This document shows positions 1 through 8,263 of a stretch of 64,000 nt of DNA, piece after piece; positions within the stretch are counted from its first letter, which is position 1; every line of letters begins with the position of its first letter. Made by a program: the position numbers and the translations under genes. This DNA is from Thauera sp. JM12B12. Its GTDB lineage: Bacteria > Pseudomonadota > Gammaproteobacteria > Burkholderiales > Rhodocyclaceae. The notes beneath the pieces are model-generated. The model was not told the DNA's origin, searched no databases, and worked only from the letters and a program-made list of their open reading frames with translations. Location of the stretch: positions 558,001 to 622,000 of the forward strand of contig NZ_CP154859.1 of the NCBI RefSeq assembly GCF_039614725.1, read 5' to 3'.

Positions 1-46
1 GTGTGCGCCTTCTTCCTGACACCTTGGGACCCTCCGGAGACACAAA

Positions 47-937
47 ATGACAAGACTCAGCACCCGCATCAAGCCGCTTGCCCTCGCAGGCGCGTTGTTG
101 GCCGTACCCGCAGTGAGCCAGGCCGCGACCTGGAGCGACACCTTCGTCGGCTACCGCTACGGCACCGACTTCCGCGAGCCGACCAACACCAAGGACGTCC
201 AGAAGCACGTCCTGCAGTTCACCCACGCCAGCGGCTACTCGGTCGGTCAGAACTTCGTGAATCTGGACGTGCTGCAGTCGGACAAGGCCGATCCGGCCAG
301 CGGTGGGGAGAGCGGGGCGACCGAGTTCTACCTGACCTATCGTCACCAGGTCCATCTGGGCAAGGTGTTCGACAAGAGCCTGGCCTTCGGACCGGTCAAG
401 GAGGTGGCCGTCACCGCCGGCTTCGACCTCAACACCAAGAACACCGCGTTCGCCCCGCGCAAGCGCCTGGTGGTGCTCGGTCCGACCTTCAAGTTCGACG
501 TGCCCGGCTTTCTCGACGTGAGCCTGCTGCTCGGCAAGGAGTGGAACCGCTGCGGCCTGAATCCCTCCACTCCGGGGGGCTTCGACCCGTGTCCGAAGAC
601 CGAGGTCAGCTTCGATCCGCAGTGGATCCTCAGCGCGGCCTGGGGCATCCCCTTCAATGCCGGCTCGGTGCCGCTGAAGTTCCAGGGCTTCATCAACATC
701 AACGGCGAGAAGGGCAAGGACTACGCAGGGGTGAAGACCCACACCGAGACCCTGATGCGCACCTCGCTGATGGTCGACGTGGGCCAGATGGCCTGGGGCA
801 AGAAGAACACCTTCCTGATGGGCGTGGGCTACGAGTACTGGCGCAACAAGTTCGGCAACCACGCCTTCGCCAATGGCGTCGAGAAGCCGGGCATCGACAC
901 CAGCGCCCCGACCTTCCAGATGGAATGGCACTTCTGA
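47..937 (+). CDS. outer membrane beta-barrel protein (outer envelope protein, possibly Tsx-like)
   Basis: A 296-residue protein with a Sec signal peptide (basic MTRLSTRIK start, hydrophobic core, probable cleavage after SQA near residue 26). The mature part alternates polar and hydrophobic residues, is rich in Gly, Tyr and Phe, and ends in a C-terminal Phe (EWHF), the usual BAM recognition signal. The segment WSDTFVGYRYG recalls proteins annotated as outer envelope protein in Burkholderiales and Rhodocyclales, distantly like the Tsx nucleoside channel; this is from memory of the family. The ATG is preceded by GGAG at a good distance. The gene stands alone and is followed by a strong terminator. 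The substrate cannot be told from sequence. Confidence 0.7.
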   Translation: MTRLSTRIKPLALAGALLAVPAVSQAATWSDTFVGYRYGTDFREPTNTKDVQKHVLQFTHASGYSVGQNFVNLDVLQSDKADPASGGESGATEFYLTYRHQVHLGKVFDKSLAFGPVKEVAVTAGFDLNTKNTAFAPRKRLVVLGPTFKFDVPGFLDVSLLLGKEWNRCGLNPSTPGGFDPCPKTEVSFDPQWILSAAWGIPFNAGSVPLKFQGFININGEKGKDYAGVKTHTETLMRTSLMVDVGQMAWGKKNTFLMGVGYEYWRNKFGNHAFANGVEKPGIDTSAPTFQMEWHF

Positions 938-981
938 GCCACTGCTGAGCGAAGGCCGCGTCTGCGGCTGAGCTGAAGCGA

Positions 982-1023
982 AGCGGGCGGATGCGCGAGA
1001 TGCGCATCCGCCCGCTGCTTTTT
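982..1023 (+). terminator. Rho-independent terminator after the barrel protein
   Basis: A perfect 14-bp inverted repeat (983-996 and 1002-1015) with a 5-nt loop, extended by an A-T pair, is followed by GCTTTTTT. It ends the rightward outer-membrane gene and lies just beyond the stop of the leftward aldehyde dehydrogenase, so it may serve both. Confidence 0.85.
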
Positions 1024-1039
1024 CAGCGTGGCTTCGGGC

Positions 1040-2476
1040 TCACACGTTCAGTACCGTCACCGCGCGCGTGTTGAGATAGGCCTCGAGCGCCTCGGGTCCG
1101 CCCTCGGATCCGTAGCCCGAATCCTTGATGCCGCCGAAGGGCACCTCGGCGCTCGGCGTCGCCGGCTGGTTGATGTACAGCATGCCGACCTGGAGCTCGT
1201 GGGCGAGCAGGTGGGCGTGCTTCAACGAGCGCGTGAAGGCGTAGCCGGCGAGACCGAAGGACAGGCGGTTGGCCTCGGCGATCGCCTCGTCCAGGGTGTC
1301 GAAGCCGCGGATCGCCGCCACCGGGCCGAAGGGCTCCTCGTTGAACACCTTGGCGTCGAGCGGCACGTCGGTGAGCACGGTGGGGGCGAAGAAGTTGCCG
1401 CTGCCGCCGATGCGTTCGCCACCGGCCGCCACCGTGGCGCCGCGCGCGACGGCGTCGGCGAGGAAGTCGCTCATCGCCGCCACCCGGCGCGGGTTGGCGA
1501 GCGGACCCATCTGCGTGCCCTGGGCGAGGCCGTCGCCGACCTTCATGCCGGCGGCGTGGCGCGCCATGGCCGCCGCGAACTCGGCGCGCACGCTCTCGTG
1601 CACCAGGAAGCGGGTGGGCGAGATGCAGACCTGGCCGGCGTTGCGGAACTTGGAGGCGGCCGACACCTTGACCGCGAGGTCGAGGTCGGCGTCTTCGCAC
1701 ACGATCACCGGGGCGTGGCCGCCGAGCTCCATCGTCACCCGCTTCATGTGCTGGCCGGCGAGCGCGGCGAGCTGCTTGCCCACCGGGGTGGAGCCGGTGA
1801 AGGTGATCTTGCGGATCACCGGGTGCGCGATCAGGTAGCTCGAGATCTCGGCCGGGGTGCCATACACCAGGCCGATCACGCCCGCCGGCACGCCGGCGTC
1901 CACGAAGGCGCGCACCAGCGCGGCGGGCGCAGCCGGCGTTTCTTCCGCGGCCTTGATCAGGATCGAGCAGCCGGTGGCGAGCGCCGCCGCGGCCTTGCGC
2001 ACCACCTGGTTGATCGGGAAGTTCCACGGCGTGAACGCCGCCACCGGGCCCACCGGGTCCTTCAGCACCATCTGCGTGGCGGCGAGGTTGCGCCCGGGCA
2101 CGATGCGGCCATACACGCGCAGGCCCTCGTCGGCGAACCACTCGATGATGTCGGCGGCGGCCAGGGTCTCGACCTTCGCCTCGGCCAGCGGCTTGCCCTG
2201 CTCCTGGGTGAGCAGCGGCGCGATGTCGGCGGCGCGCTCGCGCATCAGCGCGGCGGCGCGGCGCATGACCTTGGCGCGCTCGATCGCGGAGGTCTTGCGC
2301 CAGGTCTCGAAGCCCTTCTGCGCGGCGGCGAGCGCGAGGTCGAGGTCGGCGATGCCGGCGTGGGCGACGCGGCCGATCTCGGCGTCGGTGGCGGGATTGA
2401 GAACAGGCAGCGTGCGGCCGTCGAGGGCGTCGCGCCACTGGCCGTCGATCAGCAACTGGGTGTCGGGGTAGCTCAT
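1040..2476 (-). CDS. NAD(P)-dependent aldehyde dehydrogenase, succinate-semialdehyde dehydrogenase type
   Basis: A 478-residue soluble aldehyde dehydrogenase that should oxidise an aldehyde, probably a dicarboxylic semialdehyde, to the acid. Visible are the FTPWNFP substrate/cofactor motif (about 148-154), the general base Glu250 in MELGGH and the nucleophile Cys284 in NAGQVCISP. The length fits the GabD-like family. An upstream in-frame start would add 25 residues, but the ATG chosen at 2476 has GGAG nine bases before it and begins MSYPDTQLL, a normal N-terminus for the family. The nearest same-strand gene upstream is the transglutaminase-like protein, about 140 bp away. The substrate is not determined; the succinate or glutarate semialdehyde assignment is by family resemblance. 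Confidence 0.85.
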   Translation of the reverse strand: MSYPDTQLLIDGQWRDALDGRTLPVLNPATDAEIGRVAHAGIADLDLALAAAQKGFETWRKTSAIERAKVMRRAAALMRERAADIAPLLTQEQGKPLAEAKVETLAAADIIEWFADEGLRVYGRIVPGRNLAATQMVLKDPVGPVAAFTPWNFPINQVVRKAAAALATGCSILIKAAEETPAAPAALVRAFVDAGVPAGVIGLVYGTPAEISSYLIAHPVIRKITFTGSTPVGKQLAALAGQHMKRVTMELGGHAPVIVCEDADLDLAVKVSAASKFRNAGQVCISPTRFLVHESVRAEFAAAMARHAAGMKVGDGLAQGTQMGPLANPRRVAAMSDFLADAVARGATVAAGGERIGGSGNFFAPTVLTDVPLDAKVFNEEPFGPVAAIRGFDTLDEAIAEANRLSFGLAGYAFTRSLKHAHLLAHELQVGMLYINQPATPSAEVPFGGIKDSGYGSEGGPEALEAYLNTRAVTVLNV

Positions 2477-2619
2477 CTTGTCGTCTCCAGCTCGGGGCGG
2501 GGAAAAGGGGAGGGGCCCCGATTCTTGGCCATCCGGGCGCACGATGTCCACCGCGCGCCGACGATCCTCGCCGGGCGCGGCTGCGCGCCGCGCCCGGCCT
2601 GCCCGCAGCGGAGGGGCGT

Positions 2620-3738
2620 TCAGCCGAGCTCGGTCGCGGTCAGCGTGTAGCGGAAGGCGTCGGGGTCGAGGCTGTCGAAGCGCTCGCCGTTCGCCTCGCC
2701 CTGCGGGTACATCAGGAAGGGGACCTCGTCTCCGGTGCTGTGGGGCAGTTTGAGGTCATGGGCGTCGTTGTAGGCGAGCCAGTTCATCTCCCACGCGCCG
2801 AACAGGCGCTTGCGCACGACGATCACCTTGGGATCGACGATCGACAGCTGGCCGGGCGGCTCCTCGAGCACCACCTTGCGCACGTCCGCCGGGTCGACCG
2901 GCACCCAGCCGAAGCGCTCGAGGAAGACCTCGGCGCGGCAATGCTGGCCCTTCGACACGTTGCCGCTCTTGCCCAGGCTCTTGTAGCCGAAGCGCGAATC
3001 GGCGACGCGCAGCCCATACACGTCGCGCGCCGGCAGGCCGGCGGCGCGCGCCAGGCCGACGAAGAGCGCGTTGAGATCGGCGCACTTGCCGGCGAGGTCG
3101 CCGGTCTCGAGCATGGTGCGGATGTCGCCGGTGCCGCAGCCGCGCACCTTGGGATCGCGGAAGGTGTTGTCCACGATCCAGTCGTATATCGCGCGCGCCT
3201 TGTCCTCGTCGGTCTTCGCGCCGCGCACGATGTCGCGCGCGGTGTCGCCGACGATGCCGTCGGTGGGCAGCAGGGCAGTGGCGCGGGTGTAGTGCGCGTG
3301 CTGGGCGGGCGGCAGGCGCAGGGGCTCGGCATGCGGGTGCGAGAAGTCGACGGCGCGGTCGCGGGTGGCGAAGCGGCTCACCACCTCGAGCTGGGGAACG
3401 GCGCTGCCCGGCGCCCATTCGGCGTAGAGCATCTCCGTGCCCGAGGCGTCGCGCACCAGGGTCATGTAGTCGGCGTTGCCCTGCCACAGGCTGCCCATCG
3501 GGCGCTGCCAGTCGGCCTCGTTCATCGCCGGCAGCGGCACCCAGACGCGGGTGGCGCCGTCCGCGGCGAGCGGCTCGATGCGCGTCGTCAGCTCGAAGCG
3601 GCGCCAGCCGGTTTCCGGCGTGGGGGCGAAGGCGGCGCCGGCGGCGGGCGTGGCAGAGGCGGCCGTGGCGCGCGCGAGCGCGGGCAGTGCGAGGCCGGCG
3701 GCGAGCGTGCCGGTGCGGAGGAAGTTGCGGCGATTCAC
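2620..3738 (-). CDS. Tat-exported transglutaminase-like domain protein
   Basis: A 372-residue protein starting from a GTG with GGGAG upstream. The N-terminus [15 protein letters not shown] is a twin-arginine signal, so the protein is likely exported folded to the periplasm. The C-terminal half carries a transglutaminase/cysteine-protease core: Cys219 in [10 protein letters not shown], His in GQHCRAEVF and Asp in VPVDPADV, the expected Cys-His-Asp triad. The N-terminal part resembles the beta-sandwich domain often paired with this fold. These proteins are usually proteases, deaminases or peptide-modifying enzymes; the substrate is unknown. It lies 190 bp downstream of the bufferin operon on the same strand, but the gap is large and GC-rich, so co-transcription is uncertain. 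A longer in-frame start (3984) lacks a sensible signal peptide and was rejected. Confidence 0.78.
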   Translation of the reverse strand: MNRRNFLRTGTLAAGLALPALARATAASATPAAGAAFAPTPETGWRRFELTTRIEPLAADGATRVWVPLPAMNEADWQRPMGSLWQGNADYMTLVRDASGTEMLYAEWAPGSAVPQLEVVSRFATRDRAVDFSHPHAEPLRLPPAQHAHYTRATALLPTDGIVGDTARDIVRGAKTDEDKARAIYDWIVDNTFRDPKVRGCGTGDIRTMLETGDLAGKCADLNALFVGLARAAGLPARDVYGLRVADSRFGYKSLGKSGNVSKGQHCRAEVFLERFGWVPVDPADVRKVVLEEPPGQLSIVDPKVIVVRKRLFGAWEMNWLAYNDAHDLKLPHSTGDEVPFLMYPQGEANGERFDSLDPDAFRYTLTATELG

Positions 3739-3928
3739 GTGGGATCTCCCGATCGAGTTGAGCCGCCCCGGTGCGGGGTGCCGCCGGGGCTTAAGGGTGT
3801 CGCCGGCCGGTGACGGCGCGGGCGCCGGTGCGGGCAGGGCCGCGCACGAAGGACGGCCGATGCAGAGGATCGACGCTTTGTCCGGCGCGCATTCTCGGTC
3901 AATCAGGGAGCGCAGTGAAGGGGCACGG

Positions 3929-4483
3929 CTATCGCGCGCCGCGAGCGCATCGGGTCGCGATCCAGCGGTCGAGCGACAGCGCACCCGGTCCCTGCGCGAT
4001 CAGGTACAGCAGCACCGCCGCCCATACGCCATGCGTCGGATAGGCGCCTGGATAGACGAAGACCTGGATCACCAGCGTCATCCCGAGCAGCGCCAGCGCC
4101 GAAAAGCGCGTGGCGAGGCCCACCAGCAGCAGGATGGGGAACAGGTGCTCGGCGAATGCGGCCATCGGTGCGGCGATCTCGGGCGGGATGAGCGGCAGGC
4201 GATACTCGTCGGCGAAGAGCGCGACGACGGAGTCCGACAGGCGCGGGATACCGAGCGCGAAGCTGCCGTCGATGAGGTCGATCGCGAGCCCCTCCACCTT
4301 CGTCTGCCCCGACTTCCAGAACACCGCGGCAATCGAGAAGCGTGCGAGGAGCGCGATGAAGGTGTGCGGGATGCGGCCGCACAGGGCGATCGCGCGCCGG
4401 ATCCGGTCGACGGTCGATGCGTCGTCGAGTGCGATGCCGGGGCGGCGTCCGGCCTCGCGTGTCGTATGCAGGTCCGTGTTCAT
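3929..4483 (-). CDS. DoxX family membrane protein of the bufferin operon (BufD-like)
   Basis: A 184-residue DoxX-type inner-membrane protein with about four hydrophobic segments (for example [56 protein letters not shown]). DoxX proteins occur with DUF692/DUF2063 genes across proteobacteria and are taken to handle redox or transport steps for the peptide product; the biochemical role is not settled. The ATG overlaps the stop of the DUF2063 gene by 4 nt (ATGA), showing translational coupling, and has AGGAG upstream. It is the last gene of the four-gene operon. Confidence 0.85.
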   Translation of the reverse strand: MNTDLHTTREAGRRPGIALDDASTVDRIRRAIALCGRIPHTFIALLARFSIAAVFWKSGQTKVEGLAIDLIDGSFALGIPRLSDSVVALFADEYRLPLIPPEIAAPMAAFAEHLFPILLLVGLATRFSALALLGMTLVIQVFVYPGAYPTHGVWAAVLLYLIAQGPGALSLDRWIATRCARGAR

Positions 4484-5253
4484 GGCCAGCTCCTGTCGGC
4501 GAATTGCAGTGCGCCCAGCGCGCCATGTCGAATGAGCACGGCCAGCGTCGCGGCGAGATCGAAGGCGGGGTCGGCGCCGGCGGCATCGGCGGCCTCGCCG
4601 AGCGCACGCCCGTCGGCGAGCGCGGCGACGAAACGCCCTCCGGACGGTGGCAGGCCGACGACCTCGACCTCCATCGCCGGCCGCACGACGAGCGCGGCTT
4701 CGGGGCGGAACGGATCGATGTCGTCCAGCGCGCCCACACCGTGATGCGCGGCCCACAGCGACATCACCGCATGGGGCGAGCGGATCACGCCGGCAGCCGG
4801 GTGGAGACGAAGGCGCAGCCCCGGCAGCCGGTCGGGGTCGGCGAGCGCGCGCGCGATCTCGTCCGGCTTCGGCGGTGCCGCATCGGCCGCATGCAGCGCC
4901 CGCAGACGCAGCCATTCCAGCCGGGCCACGTCGGCGAGATAGGGCACCGCGCGCGCCGGCGCGAAATCCTCGACGAAGGCCGGGAAGCCCTCGCCGTAAG
5001 CGCTCAGCATCGGTGAGGACGGCGGCGAGCGGCGCAGGAAAACGCGCGCCATGGCGCGGAAGAATTCCTCGCCCACCAGTTGCTGCGTGACCGGGAAGCT
5101 GTCGGCGAGCACGTCGCTCAGTGCGCTGGTGACGTTGTTGCGATACACGGCAAAGCGGTGCGCGGGATCGGAGCCGTTCCAGACCACCAGGCCCGCGGGA
5201 AGCGCGGCCTCGGGATCCAGCAATGCCGCGGCAAAGTCCGCGTGGGTCGTCAT
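4480..5253 (-). CDS. DUF2063 protein, bufferin maturation partner (BufC-like)
   Basis: A 257-residue protein. Its first ~95 residues match the DUF2063 (putative DNA-binding) family, with the typical FAVYRNNV segment followed by DVLADSFPV and a Gly-Phe-Pro motif ([10 protein letters not shown]). In characterised bufferin-type systems the DUF2063 protein is the partner that presents the precursor peptide to the DUF692 enzyme, rather than a DNA-binding protein. The start overlaps the stop of the DUF692 gene by 4 nt and its own stop overlaps the DoxX start by 4 nt, so all three are translationally coupled. Function comes from family and context; no catalytic residue is claimed. Confidence 0.85.
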   Translation of the reverse strand: MTTHADFAAALLDPEAALPAGLVVWNGSDPAHRFAVYRNNVTSALSDVLADSFPVTQQLVGEEFFRAMARVFLRRSPPSSPMLSAYGEGFPAFVEDFAPARAVPYLADVARLEWLRLRALHAADAAPPKPDEIARALADPDRLPGLRLRLHPAAGVIRSPHAVMSLWAAHHGVGALDDIDPFRPEAALVVRPAMEVEVVGLPPSGGRFVAALADGRALGEAADAAGADPAFDLAATLAVLIRHGALGALQFADRSWP

Positions 5254-6188
5254 GCGCCGACCTCCTGGGCTGCGCCGGCCGACCTGCGCAACAGCGCATC
5301 GGCGCGTGCCGCCTCGGACATCAGCTCGGAGAGTCCGGGGACGTCGTTGTCGCGCTCGATCAGCGTGGCCACTGCGCCCACCCGCGCCAGCGCGAATTCA
5401 TACAGATTCCACACCGCCTCGGCGACGGGCGAGCCATGGCTGTCGATCAGCAACGCTGCGCCGATCGCATCGCGATCGACCGCGAAGCCGGCCAGATGAA
5501 TCTCGCCGACCGCCTGCAGTGGCAGTGCGTCGACGTAGGCCTCGACGTCGCGGGCGTGGTTGATCGCCGACACGTAGGCGTTATTCACGTCCAGCAGCAG
5601 ACCGCAGCCGGTGCGGCGTACGACCTCGGTGATGAAGTCCGCCTCCGTCATCGTCGACCGGTCGAATTCGACGTAGGTGGCCGGGTTCTCGAGCAGCATG
5701 CGGCGCCCGAGGCGCGTCTGCACCTGGTCGATGTGGTCGCACACCCGCGCCAGCGTCGCGCGGTCGTAGGGCAGGGGCAACAGATCGTCTAGGAAGGCGC
5801 CGCCGTGAGATGACCACGCCAGATGCTCGGAGAACGCTTGCGGCTGGTAGCGCGCCAGCAAGGCGGCGAGACGGTCGAGGTGGGCGCCGTCGAGCGGGCC
5901 CTCCGAACCGATCGAGAGGCCGACGCCATGAACCGACAGCGCATGGTGCGCGCGGATGCGCTCCAGCCAGTGGTGCATCGGCCCGCCGGCGACCATGTAG
6001 TTCTCGGCATGGATCTCGAAGAAGCCGAGCGCGGGACGCGTGGTGACGATGTCCTCGAAATGTTGCGGTTTCAGGCCGATGCCGGCACGCGGCGGCAGGC
6101 TGCCCTGCGCCGCCCGCGTTGGTGCGTCACGATGGCCGCCATCCAGATGCAACCCGGCGGGGTGTCCGAGAGAAGTGGCGGTGGTCAT
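5250..6188 (-). CDS. DUF692 multinuclear non-heme iron oxidative enzyme (MNIO), bufferin synthase BufB-like
   Basis: A 312-residue TIM-barrel enzyme of the MNIO/DUF692 family. Conserved metal-ligand segments are visible in order: [50 protein letters not shown] and DSHGSPV, supplying the His, Glu and Asp residues that bind two or three iron atoms. In bufferin biosynthesis this enzyme oxidatively converts precursor cysteines into thiooxazole-type heterocycles that bind copper. It lies 29 bp after the four-cysteine precursor and overlaps bufC by 4 nt. The start has GGAG eight bases upstream. The N-terminal 35 residues are low-complexity and may be disordered. Confidence 0.9.
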   Translation of the reverse strand: MTTATSLGHPAGLHLDGGHRDAPTRAAQGSLPPRAGIGLKPQHFEDIVTTRPALGFFEIHAENYMVAGGPMHHWLERIRAHHALSVHGVGLSIGSEGPLDGAHLDRLAALLARYQPQAFSEHLAWSSHGGAFLDDLLPLPYDRATLARVCDHIDQVQTRLGRRMLLENPATYVEFDRSTMTEADFITEVVRRTGCGLLLDVNNAYVSAINHARDVEAYVDALPLQAVGEIHLAGFAVDRDAIGAALLIDSHGSPVAEAVWNLYEFALARVGAVATLIERDNDVPGLSELMSEAARADALLRRSAGAAQEVGA

Positions 6189-6217
6189 CGCGAGCGCTCC
6201 GATTCCGCTTCAGCCGA

Positions 6218-6514
6218 TCAGGACTTCTTCTCCATGAAGGCCTGCAGCTGCCCCATGCCGGTGGGCGAGGTCGGTGACGCCATCTTCTCGCAGGTGCCCT
6301 TGGGCACGTACTTCCAGGCGTTGCCCTGGTGGTCCTTCTTGGCGGTGCCGGCGCAGGTGGTGCCCGGTCCGGCGGCGCAGTCGTTCTTGCCCTTCATGGC
6401 GACACCGAAGCACTTCTCCTTCTCCATGTCCTGGGCAGCGGCCGGCGCGGTCGCCGTAACGAGCGCGACACCGAGTGCGAGGGCGAGGGCGGCGGCGGAA
6501 TTGAGGCTTTTCAT
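6218..6514 (-). CDS. DUF2282 bufferin precursor peptide (BufA1-like)
   Basis: A 98-residue precursor with a Sec signal peptide ([15 protein letters not shown], cleavage probably after PAAA or AAQ near residue 27-28) and a short polar mature part. The mature part has exactly four cysteines (35, 46, 54 and 75) in the DUF2282 pattern, with Lys/Gly-rich spacing ([33 protein letters not shown]). In known systems these cysteines are modified by the DUF692/DUF2063 pair and the exported peptide sequesters copper in the periplasm. AGGAG lies six bases before the ATG. A longer in-frame start (6550) adds only residues upstream of the signal peptide. First gene of the operon; a possible ECF-type promoter lies 42-71 bp upstream. 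Confidence 0.92.
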   Translation of the reverse strand: MKSLNSAAALALALGVALVTATAPAAAQDMEKEKCFGVAMKGKNDCAAGPGTTCAGTAKKDHQGNAWKYVPKGTCEKMASPTSPTGMGQLQAFMEKKS

Positions 6515-6555
6515 TGCGGTCTCCTGAGGTGGTTGGTGGGGATGTCCCACACCGC

Positions 6556-6585
6556 TTCGTCGCCGGGCGCGCGCCGATTCTTACA
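6556..6585 (-). promoter_or_regulatory. possible ECF-sigma-type promoter of the bufferin operon
   Basis: Reading leftward, TGTAA (6581-6585) is followed after 18 bp by CGACGAA (6556-6562). A -35 with GTAA and a -10 with CG-rich CGA(C)GAA are features of several extracytoplasmic-function sigma promoters, and DUF2282 operons are often ECF-controlled. No ECF sigma gene lies in the window. This is pattern matching by eye. Confidence 0.4.
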
Positions 6586-6704
6586 GGCGGGAATAAAAAT
6601 TCCTCTGCGCGCCTGCGGTGTCGCGCTGGGCTCGGAGGACGTCCGGCGACGGGAAACTCGCAGCCGGGGCGGCAGGATGCGGCGAGCGCGGCATAATGGC
6701 GGGC

Positions 6705-7397
6705 ATGAGTATGCATGCTCCCGGATCGGCGGCCGCCTGTCCGGTCTGCCTCGAGGCCGCGCCGCGCCCCTTCATGCATGTCGATGGACGGGACTACTGG
6801 CGTTGCGATGCCTGTGAAGCCACTTTCGTGCCGCCTGCGCAGCGGCCGGAGGTGGCCGAGGAGCGCGCGGAATACCTGCTGCACCGGAATGAGGCCGGCG
6901 ACCCCGCCTACCGCGCCTTCCTGTCGCGCCTCGCCGAGCCGCTGCTGCAGCGCCTGACGCCGCGCAGCGCCGGCCTTGACCACGGCTGCGGTCCGGCGCC
7001 TGCGCTGGCGATGATGCTCGAGGCCGCCGGCCACACGATGTGCGTCTGGGACCCCTTCTTCGCGCCCGACCCCGCCGCGCTGGCACAGACCTACGACTTC
7101 ATCACCTGCACCGAGGTCGCCGAGCACTTCCACGACCCCGCCGCCGAGTTCGCCCGCTTCGACCGCCTGCTGCGCCCCGGCGGCTGGCTGGCGGTGATGA
7201 CCTGCTTCCAGACCGACGACGCGCGCTTTGCCAGCTGGCACTACCGGCGCGACCCCACGCACGTGGTGTTCTATCGCGAGGCCACCTTTCGCTGCATCGC
7301 GCGGCGCTTTGGCTGGCTGTGCGAGGTGCCGCGCAAGGACGTGGTGCTGATGCGCAAGCCCGTCAATGCGCATGACTGCCGGCCGCGCGGTCCGTGA
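6705..7397 (+). CDS. class I SAM-dependent methyltransferase with N-terminal zinc ribbon
   Basis: A protein of about 230 residues. The N-terminus has two CxxC-type pairs (CPVC and CDAC) forming a probable zinc ribbon. It is followed by a Rossmann methyltransferase: motif I GLDHGCGPAPAL, the acidic post-I region, and a late LLRPGGWLAVMT strand as in many small-molecule and lipid methyltransferases. Three in-frame ATGs (6696, 6705, 6711) are close together, none with a clear ribosome site; 6705 is a compromise. The gene is divergent from the bufferin operon. The methyl acceptor is unknown. Confidence 0.75.
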   Translation: MSMHAPGSAAACPVCLEAAPRPFMHVDGRDYWRCDACEATFVPPAQRPEVAEERAEYLLHRNEAGDPAYRAFLSRLAEPLLQRLTPRSAGLDHGCGPAPALAMMLEAAGHTMCVWDPFFAPDPAALAQTYDFITCTEVAEHFHDPAAEFARFDRLLRPGGWLAVMTCFQTDDARFASWHYRRDPTHVVFYREATFRCIARRFGWLCEVPRKDVVLMRKPVNAHDCRPRGP

Positions 7398-7476
7398 TCC
7401 AGCCGCGCCCTGCGGCCGCTTTCGCCGGCCGCCACGAGATCGCCTTCTCCCCCCACCCCGCAACGGAGAGCCTCCC

Positions 7477-8259
7477 ATGCGCTACGAAACCATTCTCTAC
7501 GACCTCACCGACGGCATCGCCGAGATCCGTCTCAACCGCCCGCAGCGCCTCAACGCCGTCACCCAGCAGCTCTACGACGAACTCAACGACGCGCTCACCC
7601 GCGCCGAAGCCGACCGCGACGCCCGTGTCGTGCTGATCACCGGCGAGGGCCGCGCCTTCTGCGTCGGCGCCGACCTCAAGGCACACAAGGTCGGGCGCAC
7701 CGCCTTCGACCGCCGCCAGTACCTCAAGGGCGAGCAGGACGCCTGCCACCGCCTGCTGCACATGAAGACGCCGGTGATCGCCGCGGTCAATGGCTATGCG
7801 CTCGGCGCCGGCGCCGAGATCGCGATCGCCTCCGACTTCATGCTGATGGCCGAGAGCGCGCAGATCGGTCTGCCCGAGATCTCGATCGGCAACTTCCTCG
7901 GCGGCGGCGTGACCTGGCTGCTGCCGCGCCTGGTGGGGCTGGCCAAGGCGCGCGAGCTGGTGTTCCTCGGCGAGCGCATCGGTGGCGCGGAGGCGGTGCG
8001 CATCGGCCTGGCCAACCGCGTGTTCGCGGACGAGGGCTTCCTCGCCGCGGCGCGCGAATTCGCGCTCAAGGTGGCGAGCAAGGCGCCGTTCTCGATGCAG
8101 CTCGCCAAGGAGCAGCTGAACCTGTCGGCCGAGCGTACGCTGGATGCCTGCCTCACTGCCGAGCTCGAGGGCATGATGTTCGTCGGCACGACGAAGGACT
8201 GGCAGGAAGGCGTCGATGCCTTCGCCGAGAAACGCGCACCCGTCTTCAAGGGGGAATGA
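7477..8259 (+). CDS. enoyl-CoA hydratase/isomerase family protein
   Basis: A 260-residue crotonase-fold enzyme. The oxyanion-hole segments are visible: GRAFCVGADLKAHK, and GYALGAGAEIAIASD followed by GLPEISIG, which carries a conserved catalytic-type Glu. The fold hydrates, isomerises or cleaves CoA thioesters. GGAGAG precedes the ATG. It ends 4 bp before the ADP-forming acyl-CoA synthetase, so the two are one operon and probably act in sequence: acid activation to a CoA thioester, then hydration or cleavage. The acid is not identifiable. A phenylpropenoid (ferulate or coumarate-type) route is possible because such a two-enzyme set is known in other proteobacteria, but this is only a suggestion. 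Confidence 0.85.
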   Translation: MRYETILYDLTDGIAEIRLNRPQRLNAVTQQLYDELNDALTRAEADRDARVVLITGEGRAFCVGADLKAHKVGRTAFDRRQYLKGEQDACHRLLHMKTPVIAAVNGYALGAGAEIAIASDFMLMAESAQIGLPEISIGNFLGGGVTWLLPRLVGLAKARELVFLGERIGGAEAVRIGLANRVFADEGFLAAAREFALKVASKAPFSMQLAKEQLNLSAERTLDACLTAELEGMMFVGTTKDWQEGVDAFAEKRAPVFKGE

Positions 8260-8263
8260 CACG

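Noticed and set aside
1028..2650. Long rightward open frame of 540 codons
   Set aside because: It is antisense to the aldehyde dehydrogenase; its protein is Arg/His/Gly-rich with no motif, as expected for the complement of a GC-rich gene.
3765..3790. GCCCCGG/CCGGGGC hairpin between the DoxX and transglutaminase genes
   Set aside because: The loop is 12 nt, no U tract follows on either strand, and it sits close to the next start, so a terminator call is not supported.
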